Positions 52,002-60,018 are shown, numbered from the stretch's first letter. The stretch is 64,000 nucleotides of DNA from Flavobacterium sp. LHD-85 (GCF_030929595.1 NZ_JAVFVR010000001.1:1054001-1118000); one strand, 5' to 3'. Made by a program: numbers and translations. Notes: generated by a model not told the origin, from the letters alone.

Positions 52002-52478
52002 ATGAATCACGAAGTACATATATATACAGATGGCGCGGCAAAAGGAAATCCTGGAAATGGTGGTTACGGCGTGGTAATGGAACTGGTGGGCACTCCGCAT
52101 AAAAAAGAATTCTATGAAGGCTTTCGCTTGACGACAAATAACAGAATGGAACTTTTAGCTGTAATTGTTGGTTTGGAAAAACTAAAAAAAGAAAACATGA
52201 AAGTTCTCGTTATTTCAGATTCTAAATACGTCGTGGATTCTGTAGAAAAAAAATGGGTTTTTGGCTGGGAGAAAAAAGGCTACAAGGATAAAAAAAATCC
52301 AGATTTATGGAAACGTTTTCTAATTGTTTACCGCAAACACCAAGTCAATTTTAAATGGATTAAAGGCCACAACAATCATCCGCAAAATGAGCGTTGCGAT
52401 CAATTGGCTGTTATGGCGTCCATGCAGCCGAAACTTTCGGTTGATGTTTATTACGAAACCATCGGATCTAAAGAATAA
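52002..52478 (+). CDS. rnhA: Ribonuclease HI
   Basis: A 158-residue RNase H. The DEDD residues are in IYTDGAAKGNPG, NNRMELLAV, ISDSKYV and NERCDQLA. It removes RNA from RNA-DNA hybrids. It lies 68 bp after purN across AATTCCAA- and AATCTAAAA-type word repeats, and ends in a clear terminator. Confidence 0.96.
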   Translation: MNHEVHIYTDGAAKGNPGNGGYGVVMELVGTPHKKEFYEGFRLTTNNRMELLAVIVGLEKLKKENMKVLVISDSKYVVDSVEKKWVFGWEKKGYKDKKNPDLWKRFLIVYRKHQVNFKWIKGHNNHPQNERCDQLAVMASMQPKLSVDVYYETIGSKE

Positions 52479-52513
52479 AAAAAATGCATCAATTGTTTGA
52501 TGCATTTTTTTTT
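52477..52513. terminator. Terminator between rnhA and the DUF6249 gene
   Basis: ATGCATCAA (52484-52492) pairs with TTGATGCAT (52497-52505), flanked by A7 and T8, so it serves both converging genes. Confidence 0.85.
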
Positions 52514-52531
52514 AACTTAAACTTTTACTAA

Positions 52532-52879
52532 TTATTCTTTATCTAAATCTTTTGCCGTTTTAAATCCTATCAAAAGTCCAATTCCGGCCATGATGAAAAT
52601 GATTGAAGGATAAACTGCTCCGTCGTTTAAAGATGTGTAAGTTGTAATTAGTAGCGCAAGAAAAATTCCAACACCGCTTCCTATTAATAAGAATGCCAGG
52701 TTTACTACAAAGATTTTCCAAGCTGGAACTCCATTTCCCTTTCCTTGTAAAAAGATACTTGCATCAACACCTTTTTCGATAAGAGCTAAACGTTCTCTGT
52801 TTCTTGTTGAATAAATAAGATAAACAATCCCGAAGATCATCAAAAAAAGACTTAGCGGTACTAAAACTTGTGGTCCCAT
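52532..52879 (-). CDS. DUF6249 small membrane protein
   Basis: A 115-residue inner-membrane protein with hydrophobic segments at about 6-25, 55-80 and 88-106. The first is followed by the cytoplasmic RNRERLALIEKGVDAS segment typical of DUF6249. It is transcribed divergently from the ECF sigma factor and has an ECF-type promoter (52916-52941) matching that of the sigma gene, so it is a probable member of the same regulon. Confidence 0.85.
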   Translation of the reverse strand: MGPQVLVPLSLFLMIFGIVYLIYSTRNRERLALIEKGVDASIFLQGKGNGVPAWKIFVVNLAFLLIGSGVGIFLALLITTYTSLNDGAVYPSIIFIMAGIGLLIGFKTAKDLDKE

Positions 52880-52915
52880 AATTTTATGTTTTTATAATTG
52901 ATTGATACTCCATAT

Positions 52916-52941
52916 GACGACACCTTTTAAATTGAGGTTAC
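52916..52941 (-). promoter_or_regulatory. ECF-type promoter of the DUF6249 gene
   Basis: On the minus strand: GTAACC (52936-52941), 16-bp spacer, CGTC (52916-52919). It has the same elements and spacing as the promoter at 53132-53157. The leader would be about 30 nt. Confidence 0.75.
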
Positions 52942-53131
52942 AACTTTTAGTGAAAATTTTCAAAATAAATTCCAATTTTTAAATTCCAAATTCCAAAACT
53001 CACTGACAATCAATTAATTTTGATTCTAAAAAAGTTTGTAAAAGTTTGAAACTTTGACAAAGTTCAACTCTATACTCTATTATAAATTAAATATTGAAAT
53101 TTAAAAATTGGAATTTATTTTCACTTTTCTT

Positions 53132-53157
53132 GTAACCTAAAACCACAAACTGTCGTC
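53132..53157 (+). promoter_or_regulatory. ECF-type promoter of the sigma factor gene
   Basis: GTAACC (53132-53137), 16-bp spacer, CGTC (53154-53157). Elements of the GTAAC/CGTC type are used by many ECF sigma factors. The expected start point falls 1-3 bp before the ATG, so the transcript may be leaderless. Confidence 0.75.
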
Positions 53158-53166
53158 CTATATTAT

Positions 53167-53754
53167 ATGAGCACAATACAAGATCAACATTATATCGATA
53201 AAGTTTTGCGGGGAGATACTAATGCATTTGGTGTTCTCGTAGATCGTTATAAGGATATGATCTTTACTTTGGCTATAAAAATGGTTAAAAACCGTGAAGA
53301 AGCAGAAGAAGTTGCTCAAGACACCTTTATAAAAATTTATAATTCGTTGACAAAATTTAAAGGAGAATCTAAATTTTCGACTTGGATTTATAAAATTGCC
53401 TACAATACTTGTCTAGACCGTTTGAAAAAAAGCAAAAAAGAAGACCTGAATATTTCTATTGATGATTTTTCTTCTCATTTAATCAAAACAATGGACAATG
53501 CTTTGAGCGCTTTAGAAGAAAAAGAACGAAAGCAAACCATTCAAAAATGTTTAAATTTATTACCAAGTGACGAAAACTTCCTTTTGACCTTATTTTATTT
53601 TGATGATCAAAATTTAGAAGAAATTGGAAAAATCATGAATATATCGGCCAACAATGCCAAAGTAAAGTTATTTAGGAGCCGACAAAAATTAGCCGTAATT
53701 TTGAGACAGCAGTTAGAACCAGAAATAATAGAATGTTATGAAAGAGAGCGATAA
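53167..53754 (+). CDS. ECF-family RNA polymerase sigma factor
   Basis: A 195-residue sigma-70 family protein. Region 2 contains LVDRYKDMIFTLAIKMV and EEVAQDTFIKIYN, and the promoter-melting KFSTWIYKIAYNTCLDRLK. Region 4 has LEEIGKIMNISANNAKVKLFRSRQKL (helix-turn-helix). It overlaps the next gene, for a small membrane protein, by 17 bp, as expected for a sigma/anti-sigma pair. Its own promoter and the divergent one look like ECF targets, suggesting autoregulation. Confidence 0.95.
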   Translation: MSTIQDQHYIDKVLRGDTNAFGVLVDRYKDMIFTLAIKMVKNREEAEEVAQDTFIKIYNSLTKFKGESKFSTWIYKIAYNTCLDRLKKSKKEDLNISIDDFSSHLIKTMDNALSALEEKERKQTIQKCLNLLPSDENFLLTLFYFDDQNLEEIGKIMNISANNAKVKLFRSRQKLAVILRQQLEPEIIECYERER

Positions 53755-54133
53755 AAATATAGAACAACTTATTGAGAAAATGATGGCCGAAGACAAACTG
53801 CAGTCACCATCAATAGATTTTACTTCTAAAATAATGGCTGAAATCCATGTATTAGAAGATAAAAAACTCAAAACATATAAACCTTTAATTTCTAAACCAA
53901 TCTGGATTTTGATCGGATTAGTTTTAGTTACTTTAGTAATTTATATTTCTCTATTTACTGCATCACAAAATAATTTGGAAATAAGTAAGCAGTACACCGA
54001 TCAAATAGCAACTCTATTTTCAGGAATTCATTTTTCTAAAAATATCTTGTATGCCATTTTAATTGTTCCGATTATGATTCTAGTTCAGGTTGGAATTTTG
54101 AAGAATTATTTTGACAAGAAATATGAATTGTAG
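53738..54133 (+). CDS. Small membrane protein, probable anti-sigma partner
   Basis: A 131-residue protein: an acidic cytoplasmic N-terminus (about 1-48), then hydrophobic segments at about 51-71 and 101-121. There is no recognisable zinc-finger (HxxxCxxC) anti-sigma motif. The role is inferred from the 17-bp overlap with the sigma gene and from topology. A diverged copy of its last ten codons (KNSFDKKYEL) lies about 1 kb downstream, past the alpha/beta-hydrolase gene. Confidence 0.75.
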   Translation: MKESDKNIEQLIEKMMAEDKLQSPSIDFTSKIMAEIHVLEDKKLKTYKPLISKPIWILIGLVLVTLVIYISLFTASQNNLEISKQYTDQIATLFSGIHFSKNILYAILIVPIMILVQVGILKNYFDKKYEL

Positions 54134-54134
54134 A

Positions 54135-55055
54135 ATGAAAAACAAATCAGCAATTTTGAAACACAAACTAAGAGTAAAAAAAACATACAGATATTCTATC
54201 TTAATATTATTGCTGGTTATAACTAATTATGTTTCCGCATTTCCGCCAAAATTTTCTACTAAGGAAATAAAATTTATTAGCGAAGGAATTTCACTCGCAG
54301 CAACTATTTTTACGCCTAAGAACATACAAGCTGCCGTTGTGATTGTTCATGGATCTGGACAAGAAAAAAGAATGACGGACTTTGCTACAACTCTTGCCAA
54401 CAATGGAATTGCAGTTTTAACGTATGATAAACGTGGAGTCGGAGAATCAGGCGGCGTGTATGCAGGACCTGAAGTAGGAACAAACAATGTTGATTTTGCC
54501 AATCTAACCCTTTTGTCTTTAGATGCAAGTGCTGCTGTAGATGCTTTATCTAAAAATTTATCAAATGAAAAAACATCAATCGGTTTAATAGGCGGAAGTC
54601 AAGCTGGATGGATAATTCCATTAGCAGCCGAGAAAAATAAGAAGGTTAAATTTATGACCATATTTAGCGGAGCTCTTATAACGGTTAAAGAACAATTGAG
54701 ATTCCAATTTTACACGAATGGAGATCAAAAATTCTGGGACACACACTCTGAAGAAGAAGCAAGAAAACATGTATTCAATGATCCAGATAAATATGAGTTT
54801 ATCGATACAAATCCTAATGATGTTCTTTCTAAATTGTCAATTTCAGGATTTTGGATTTTTGGAGGTAAAGATATTCAAGTTCCTGTGAATCTATCTATCG
54901 AATATCTTGACGAATTAAAATCTAAAGGGAAACCTTATGAATATAAATTATTTTCAAACTTGGGACACAATACTGCATTTTCAAAATCTGAAGAGCCTAT
55001 GAACGATGCAATCAATTGGATTAAAAATATAAATAAGGCAAATAATCACAAGTAA
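54135..55055 (+). CDS. Alpha/beta hydrolase, exported
   Basis: A 306-residue protein with an N-terminal signal or anchor (about 18-38, ending VSAFPP). The fold is clear: VIVHGSGQEKRM (oxyanion loop), YDKRGVGESGG, nucleophile elbow GLIGGSQAGW, a late Asp segment (FWIFGGKDIQVP) and His in SNLGHNTAF. It is an esterase/peptidase-like hydrolase of unknown substrate. Start ATG 54135 lies 1 bp past the anti-sigma stop. Duplicated sequence on both sides suggests it was inserted here. Confidence 0.88.
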   Translation: MKNKSAILKHKLRVKKTYRYSILILLLVITNYVSAFPPKFSTKEIKFISEGISLAATIFTPKNIQAAVVIVHGSGQEKRMTDFATTLANNGIAVLTYDKRGVGESGGVYAGPEVGTNNVDFANLTLLSLDASAAVDALSKNLSNEKTSIGLIGGSQAGWIIPLAAEKNKKVKFMTIFSGALITVKEQLRFQFYTNGDQKFWDTHSEEEARKHVFNDPDKYEFIDTNPNDVLSKLSISGFWIFGGKDIQVPVNLSIEYLDELKSKGKPYEYKLFSNLGHNTAFSKSEEPMNDAINWIKNINKANNHK

Positions 55056-55111
55056 AAAAAGATAGGCAATAGCTTTCTAAAAAATTCTTTTGATAAGAAA
55101 TATGAATTGTA

Positions 55112-55267
55112 ATGAAAAAGACAAACATAAAAAATGAACACAATTTCTATAAAGAAAATTTTAAAGTTTGGATAAAAGTAGCTGAAAAGTCTCCAAAAAT
55201 GTCATTAGAAATTTTTAACAAAAAATGGGAAGAAAAAAAACTGAAAATTGAAACCAATATACGTTAG
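55112..55267 (+). CDS. Possible 51-residue small protein
   Basis: An ATG overlaps the stop of a duplicated anti-sigma C-terminal remnant (TAATG), giving a Lys/Asn/Glu-rich peptide beginning MKKTNIKNEHNFYKENF and ending at TAG 55265-55267. No family is recognised and no signal peptide is seen. It could be the original third gene of the sigma operon, or a chance frame in AT-rich DNA. Confidence 0.35.
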   Translation: MKKTNIKNEHNFYKENFKVWIKVAEKSPKMSLEIFNKKWEEKKLKIETNIR

Positions 55268-55469
55268 GTATTCCCAAGAATTATTTCCCAAACTTAAATA
55301 AGAAAAATAACTTGTAAAATATTCGCAATTATTTTCGAAAAACTTGCAGATTAATTCTGAAAAATCTATTTTAAGCTTCATTAAAAACAGTTTTTAACCA
55401 ATTCATTTACAGTATTTTCACTCCGAAATCGTTGTCATTTTTTTAAGAAAATTTTGAGAACCTAAACCG

Positions 55470-55500
55470 TTGCAAGATTGTAACTTATGAAGTATCTTTG
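55470..55500 (+). promoter_or_regulatory. Promoter of the PfkB-family kinase gene
   Basis: -33 TTG (55470-55472), 20-bp spacer, -7 TATCTTTG (55493-55500), 23 bp before the ATG. The stretch 55268-55469 before it shows nothing recognisable. Confidence 0.75.
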
Positions 55501-55523
55501 CACCCTAATTCGAAATTCATAAA

Positions 55524-56447
55524 ATGAATAAACTATTGATTGTTGGAACAGTTGCTTTCGACGCGATTGAAACTCCTTTCGGAAAAACAGATAAAATATT
55601 AGGTGGTGCTGCAACCTACATCGGATTATCAGCGTCATTTTTTAACTTGCAATCGGCCATTGTTTCTGTAGTTGGCGACGATTTCCCTCAAGAACATTTA
55701 GATCTTTTAACTTCAAAAAATATTGATATCTCTGGTATCGAAATTGTAAAAGGCGGAAAGACTTTTTTCTGGAGCGGTTTATACCACAACGATTTAAATT
55801 CTAGAGACACTCTTGTAACAGAGTTGAACGTTTTAGCTGATTTTCAGCCAAAAGTTCCTCAAAACTACAAAGATGCTGATGTTGTGATGTTAGGAAACTT
55901 ACATCCATTAGTACAAAGCAGTGTTCTGGATCAAATGGAGAAAAAACCAAAATTAGTAGTTTTAGACACTATGAACTTTTGGATGGACTGCGCTCTTCCA
56001 GAATTATTAGACGTTATTAAACGTGTAGATGTTATTACAATCAATGACGAAGAAGCGAGACAGCTTTCTGGAGAATATTCATTAGTAAAAGCAGCTTCTA
56101 AAATCCAAGATATGGGACCAAAATATGTGGTGATCAAAAAAGGAGAACACGGAGCACTTTTATTCCACAACAGAGAAGTTTTCTTTGCACCAGCTTTACC
56201 ATTAGAAGATGTTTTTGATCCAACTGGAGCGGGAGACACTTTCGCAGGTGGTTTCTCTGGATTTATTGCGCAAAGCGAAAACATTTCGTTTAACAACATG
56301 AAGAATGCAATTATTTACGGTTCAAATTTAGCTTCGTTCTGCGTAGAGAAATTTGGAACTGAAAGGATGGAATCATTAAGCAAAGCCGAAGTAGCGATTC
56401 GATTACAGCAATTTAAGTCGTTAACTCAGTTTGACATAGAAATATAA
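55524..56447 (+). CDS. PfkB-family carbohydrate/nucleoside kinase
   Basis: A 307-residue ribokinase-fold kinase. The N-terminal LGGAATYIGLSASFF glycine motif and C-terminal DPTGAGDTFAGGF with the catalytic Asp are present. GTVAFDAIETPFG at the start is typical of a flavobacterial subgroup of uncertain substrate; ribose, adenosine or another sugar are possible. It precedes the amidophosphoribosyltransferase-like gene but a terminator separates them. Confidence 0.92.
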   Translation: MNKLLIVGTVAFDAIETPFGKTDKILGGAATYIGLSASFFNLQSAIVSVVGDDFPQEHLDLLTSKNIDISGIEIVKGGKTFFWSGLYHNDLNSRDTLVTELNVLADFQPKVPQNYKDADVVMLGNLHPLVQSSVLDQMEKKPKLVVLDTMNFWMDCALPELLDVIKRVDVITINDEEARQLSGEYSLVKAASKIQDMGPKYVVIKKGEHGALLFHNREVFFAPALPLEDVFDPTGAGDTFAGGFSGFIAQSENISFNNMKNAIIYGSNLASFCVEKFGTERMESLSKAEVAIRLQQFKSLTQFDIEI

Positions 56448-56452
56448 TGCCT

Positions 56453-56481
56453 AAGAGCCTCGATAAAACGGGGCTTTTTTT
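56453..56481 (+). terminator. Terminator of the PfkB-family gene
   Basis: AGCCTCG (56456-56462) pairs with CGGGGCT (56469-56475, one G-T pair) and is followed by T7. Confidence 0.8.
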
Positions 56482-56530
56482 ATTACGTTAATACACACAA
56501 CTTACAACAACACACAAATAACAAAAAACA

Positions 56531-58429
56531 ATGAGCGACGCTTTAAAACACGAATGTGGTATAGCCTTAGTTAGACTACTAAAACCGCTTGAATATTATA
56601 AAGAAAAATACGGAACTGCGTTCTACGGAATCCAGAAGATGTATTTAATGATGGAAAAACAGCACAACCGCGGACAAGACGGTGCTGGTTTTGCAAGCAT
56701 TAAATTTGATGTTGAACCTGGACAGCGCTATATCAGCAGAGTTCGTTCCAATCATTCACAGCCTATCCAAGATGTTTTCAAACAAATCAATGAGCGCGTT
56801 AGCGAAGAACTAAAAGCGCATCCTGAATTGGGAGATAACATGAAAGATTTAAAAGCAAATATTCCTTATGTTGGAGAATTGTTTTTAGGTCACGTTCGTT
56901 ACGGAACTTTTGGAAAAAACAGCATCGAAAGTGTTCACCCATTTTTGCGTCAAAGCAACTGGATGCACCGTAACTTGATTTTAGCAGGAAACTTTAACAT
57001 GACGAATGTTAAAGAACTTTTCGAAAATCTGGTTGAATTAGGTCAGCATCCAAAAGAAATGGCAGATACTGTTACGGTAATGGAAAAAATTGGTCACTTC
57101 TTAGACAAAGAAGTAATGCAATTGTACCAAGACTGCAAAGCTGAAGGTTATTCAAAAAGAGAAGCTTCTCCAGTAATTGCAGAGCGTTTGGATATTGCTA
57201 AAATCTTAGCTCGTTCGGCTAAAAACTTAGATGGCGGTTACGCTATGGCAGGTTTATTAGGTCATGGTGATGCATTTGTTTTTAGAGATCCGGCAGGAAT
57301 TCGTCCAGCTTACTTTTATCAAGATGATGAAGTAGTGGTTGTAGCTTCTGAAAGACCGGTTATTCAAACTGTATTTAATGTTCCTTTTGAAAGTGTTCAA
57401 GAAATCGACCCAGGTCACGCTTTGATCATCAAGAAAAACGGAAATGTTTCTATGAATCAGATCTTGGAGCCAACCGTTAAAAAAGCTTGTTCGTTCGAAA
57501 GAATCTATTTCTCAAGAGGAAGTGACGCCGAAATTTATCAAGAACGTAAAGATTTAGGAAAATTAATTTTACCTGCTGTTCTTAAAGCGATTGACAGTGA
57601 TACAGACAATACTGTTTTCTCATATATTCCTAATACTGCTGAAACTTCATTTTATGGTTTGGTAGAAGCTGCTCAGGATTTCTTAAATCAGAGAAAAAAC
57701 AATTATATTCTAGAAAACAGAAATACATTAACAGCCGAAACACTTCAGGAACTTTTAGCTGTTAAGATTCGTACAGAGAAAGTTGCCATTAAAGATGCCA
57801 AACTTAGAACTTTTATTACCGAAGACAGCAGCCGTGACGATTTAGTAGCTCACGTTTACGATGTTACTTATGGTGTAATTAAACCAGAAGACAACTTAGT
57901 TATTATTGACGACAGTATTGTTCGTGGTACTACATTGAAAATGAGTATCATTAAAATGATGGATCGTTTGAAACCAAAACGCATTGTAATCGTTTCATCT
58001 GCTCCACAAATTCGTTACCCAGATTGTTACGGAATCGATATGGCAAAACTAGAAGGCTTAGTTGCTTTTAGAGCTGCACTTGCTTTATTAAAAGAAAGAA
58101 ACTTGTACCATATTGTAGACGAAGTTTATGCAAAATGTAAAGCTCAAGAGAATTTTGCAGACAAAGATGTTGTCAATTATGTTACAGCAATATACGATCA
58201 ATTTACAGATGAGGAGATTTCGGACAAAATTGCAGAAATGTTAAGTTCTCCAGAAATCAATGCCGAAGTAAAAATCATCTTCCAAAAAGTAGACGATTTA
58301 CATAAAGCATGTCCTAAAAATTTAGGTGATTGGTACTTCACAGGAGATTACCCAACTCCAGGTGGAAATAGAGTTGTAAATCGTGCCTTCATGAATTTTT
58401 ATGAAGGAAAAGACGCTAGAGCTTATTAA
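56531..58429 (+). CDS. Amidophosphoribosyltransferase-like protein (Bacteroidota PurF variant)
   Basis: A 632-residue protein with an N-terminal class II glutamine amidotransferase domain and a C-terminal phosphoribosyltransferase domain. HECGIALVRLLK places the presumed nucleophile Cys at residue 9, not 2, so an N-terminal octapeptide must be removed if it is active. RGQDGAGF, LGHVRYGTFG and the PRPP loop VIIDDSIVRGTT (about 455-467) are intact. It is longer than standard PurF (about 470-510) because of inserts. It would make phosphoribosylamine, but a paralogous function is possible. Confidence 0.88.
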   Translation: MSDALKHECGIALVRLLKPLEYYKEKYGTAFYGIQKMYLMMEKQHNRGQDGAGFASIKFDVEPGQRYISRVRSNHSQPIQDVFKQINERVSEELKAHPELGDNMKDLKANIPYVGELFLGHVRYGTFGKNSIESVHPFLRQSNWMHRNLILAGNFNMTNVKELFENLVELGQHPKEMADTVTVMEKIGHFLDKEVMQLYQDCKAEGYSKREASPVIAERLDIAKILARSAKNLDGGYAMAGLLGHGDAFVFRDPAGIRPAYFYQDDEVVVVASERPVIQTVFNVPFESVQEIDPGHALIIKKNGNVSMNQILEPTVKKACSFERIYFSRGSDAEIYQERKDLGKLILPAVLKAIDSDTDNTVFSYIPNTAETSFYGLVEAAQDFLNQRKNNYILENRNTLTAETLQELLAVKIRTEKVAIKDAKLRTFITEDSSRDDLVAHVYDVTYGVIKPEDNLVIIDDSIVRGTTLKMSIIKMMDRLKPKRIVIVSSAPQIRYPDCYGIDMAKLEGLVAFRAALALLKERNLYHIVDEVYAKCKAQENFADKDVVNYVTAIYDQFTDEEISDKIAEMLSSPEINAEVKIIFQKVDDLHKACPKNLGDWYFTGDYPTPGGNRVVNRAFMNFYEGKDARAY

Positions 58430-58530
58430 TAAAATACTAACAAAAGGTTAAATTGTGCATTTCATCGGTTTTTTTTGCCGTTCATCCTATTTCTTTGGTG
58501 AAATTGAAAAGCTATGATACTTTTGGAATA

Positions 58531-58600
58531 CCATAACATTAGTAGGTTAAGTTTATGGTAGATTTGGGGCAAAAAGGGTGGAAGCAATTCCACCTTTTTT
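58531..58600 (+). ncRNA. Candidate small RNA, unit 1
   Basis: Core CCATAA...TTATGG hairpin, linker TAGATTTGGGGCAAAA, then terminator stem GGTGGAA/TTCCACC (58577-58594) with T6. Promoter: TTTG (58494-58497), 20 bp, TACTTTTG (58518-58525), the only unit with a full consensus -7. Upstream boxes ATCGG at 58464 and TTCATCC at 58481. Confidence 0.75.
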
Positions 58601-58716
58601 ATTGGAATTAACTCAAACAATTTATAAACAGCCGATTATATATCTCTTAATCGGATTTACTTACCATTCATCTAAAATTTTTTCATCACAATAATAACTG
58701 CCATACATTTACTATA

Positions 58717-58785
58717 CCATAACATTAGTAGGTTAGTTTATGGTAGATTTGGGGCAAAAAAGGCGGAGTAACATCCGCCTTTTTT
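58717..58785 (+). ncRNA. Candidate small RNA, unit 2
   Basis: Same core and linker as unit 1. The terminator stem is GGCGGA/TCCGCC (58762-58779) with T6. The -7 box is TACATTTA (58704-58711). Boxes are ATCGG at 58650 and TTCATCT at 58667. Confidence 0.78.
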
Positions 58786-58898
58786 ATTTAAATACATAAA
58801 ACACTGAAAAACAGTTAATTATGTGGTTTTTATCGGATATAATTGCCTTTCATCTAAAAAATTTTCGTTATTAAAATACCCGCCATACATTTACTGAA

Positions 58899-58967
58899 CC
58901 ATAACATTAGTAGGTTAGTTTATGGTAGATTTGGGGCAAAAAAGGCGGAGTAATATCCGCCTTTTTT
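58899..58967 (+). ncRNA. Candidate small RNA, unit 3
   Basis: Same core and linker. Terminator stem GGCGGA/TCCGCC ends with T6 at 58962-58967. The -7 box is TACATTTA (58886-58893). Boxes are ATCGG at 58832 and TTCATCT at 58849. Confidence 0.78.
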
Positions 58968-59082
58968 ATTGAAATATATTTACAATTCTCAAAAAACAAG
59001 CATTATACGCCTTTAATCGGATATAGTTGCTTTTTATCTGATAAGTTTCTATGAAAAAAATATCTGCCATACCTTTACTAGA

Positions 59083-59152
59083 CCATAACATTAGTAGGTT
59101 AAGTTTATGGTAGATTTGGGGCAAAAAAGGTGGAAGTTCTTCCACCTTTTTT
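59083..59152 (+). ncRNA. Candidate small RNA, unit 4
   Basis: Same core and linker. Terminator stem GGTGGAA/TTCCACC (59129-59146) with T6, as in unit 1. The -7 box is TACCTTTA (59070-59077). Boxes are ATCGG at 59016 and TTTATCT at 59033. Confidence 0.78.
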
Positions 59153-59211
59153 ATTTTCTTTTTTTTAAGAGGGAAGAAAATAGAACAAAGAGGAAAGACA
59201 AAAAAACAAAT

Positions 59212-59244
59212 AAAAAAAGGCGAACACATAGTGTTCGCCTTTTA
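59212..59244. terminator. Terminator of sodA
   Basis: AAAAGGCGAACAC and GTGTTCGCCTTTT around a 3-nt loop, 24 bp past the sodA stop on the minus strand. It also closes the small-RNA region on the plus strand. Confidence 0.88.
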
Positions 59245-59267
59245 TCTTTATTCTTTACTCTATTCTC

Positions 59268-59879
59268 TTATTTGTCTAAAGCAAATCTTCTAGCAACTTC
59301 TGTCCAGTTAATTACACTGAAGAAAGCTTCAATATAATCTGGTCTTCTGTTTTGGTAGTTTAAGTAATAAGCGTGCTCCCAAACGTCCATTCCTAAGATT
59401 GGAGTTCCACCATGACCAGCAACTTCTGGCATTAATGGATTATCTTGATTTGGTGTACCTACAACTTCTAATTTTCCTCCTTTTTGAACTGTTAACCAAG
59501 CCCATCCAGAACCGAATTGTGTAGCTCCAGCTTTAGCAAATTTTGCTTTAAATTCTTCGAATGATCCAAAAGAAGCTTCAATAGCAGCTAACAAATCACC
59601 TGTTGGCAATCCTCCTCCGTTTGGAGACATTACAGTCCAGAATAAATTGTGGTTGTAGAAACCTCCACCATTGTTACGAACTGCAGCGTTAGATTTATCT
59701 AAGTTAATCAAGATGTTCTCGATTGTTTTTCCTTCTAAATCTGTTCCAGCGATAGCTGCGTTAAGATTTGTAGTATAAGCGTTGTGGTGCTTTGTATGAT
59801 GGATTTCCATTGTACGTGCATCGATATGTGGTTCTAATGCATCGTATGCATAAGGTAATTGCGGTAATTCAAAAGCCAT
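59268..59879 (-). CDS. sodA: Superoxide dismutase, Fe/Mn family
   Basis: A 203-residue enzyme. Metal ligands are His27, His77, Asp165 (DVWEHAYYL) and His169. Gly73 in [13 protein letters not shown] with Gln145 in TPNQDNP follows the manganese-type pattern, but cambialistic use cannot be excluded. No signal peptide, so cytoplasmic. A possible -7 box (TAAATTTG on the minus strand, 59916-59923) lies 37 bp upstream. Confidence 0.96.
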   Translation of the reverse strand: MAFELPQLPYAYDALEPHIDARTMEIHHTKHHNAYTTNLNAAIAGTDLEGKTIENILINLDKSNAAVRNNGGGFYNHNLFWTVMSPNGGGLPTGDLLAAIEASFGSFEEFKAKFAKAGATQFGSGWAWLTVQKGGKLEVVGTPNQDNPLMPEVAGHGGTPILGMDVWEHAYYLNYQNRRPDYIEAFFSVINWTEVARRFALDK

Positions 59880-59915
59880 GGTATTATGATTTTTATGGTT
59901 TATAATAATTTATCC

Positions 59916-59923
59916 CAAATTTA
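59916..59923 (-). promoter_or_regulatory. Possible -7 element of sodA
   Basis: TAAATTTG on the minus strand. No -33 TTG stands out at the expected distance. Confidence 0.45.
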
Positions 59924-60018
59924 GACATTTAACTTTGGAATTGAAAATACTATTTCGTTATAATTGAATTAAATTCATCGATAATTTACATTTTTACAAC
60001 ATAAACATCTGAAAATCT

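Larger units (their letters stand above)
52880..53166. repeat. Large imperfect inverted repeat between divergent ECF-type promoters
   Basis: The two halves of this 287-bp gap are mirror copies. From outside in they share GACGAC, GGTTACAA, AGTGAAAA and AATAAATTCCAATTTTTAAA in the same order, pairing about 52916-52990 with about 53096-53157. The outer ends are the two promoters. The centre (about 52990-53095) shows nothing else. Confidence 0.8.
58430..59267 (+). repeat. Four-unit tandem array of small-RNA-like genes
   Basis: An 838-bp gene-free gap holding four units at periods 186, 182 and 184 bp. Each has ATCGG at exactly -67 and TTCATCT-like box at exactly -50 relative to a CCATAACATTAGTAGGTT core, a -7 box ending 6 bp before the core, and a rho-independent terminator. 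Sequence between the fixed elements has diverged. Individual units are listed separately. Confidence 0.88.

Noticed and set aside
58430..59160. CRISPR-like array (four regularly spaced repeats)
   Set aside because: Repeats are about 70 nt with terminators, spacers contain conserved promoter boxes, only four copies exist and no cas gene is near.
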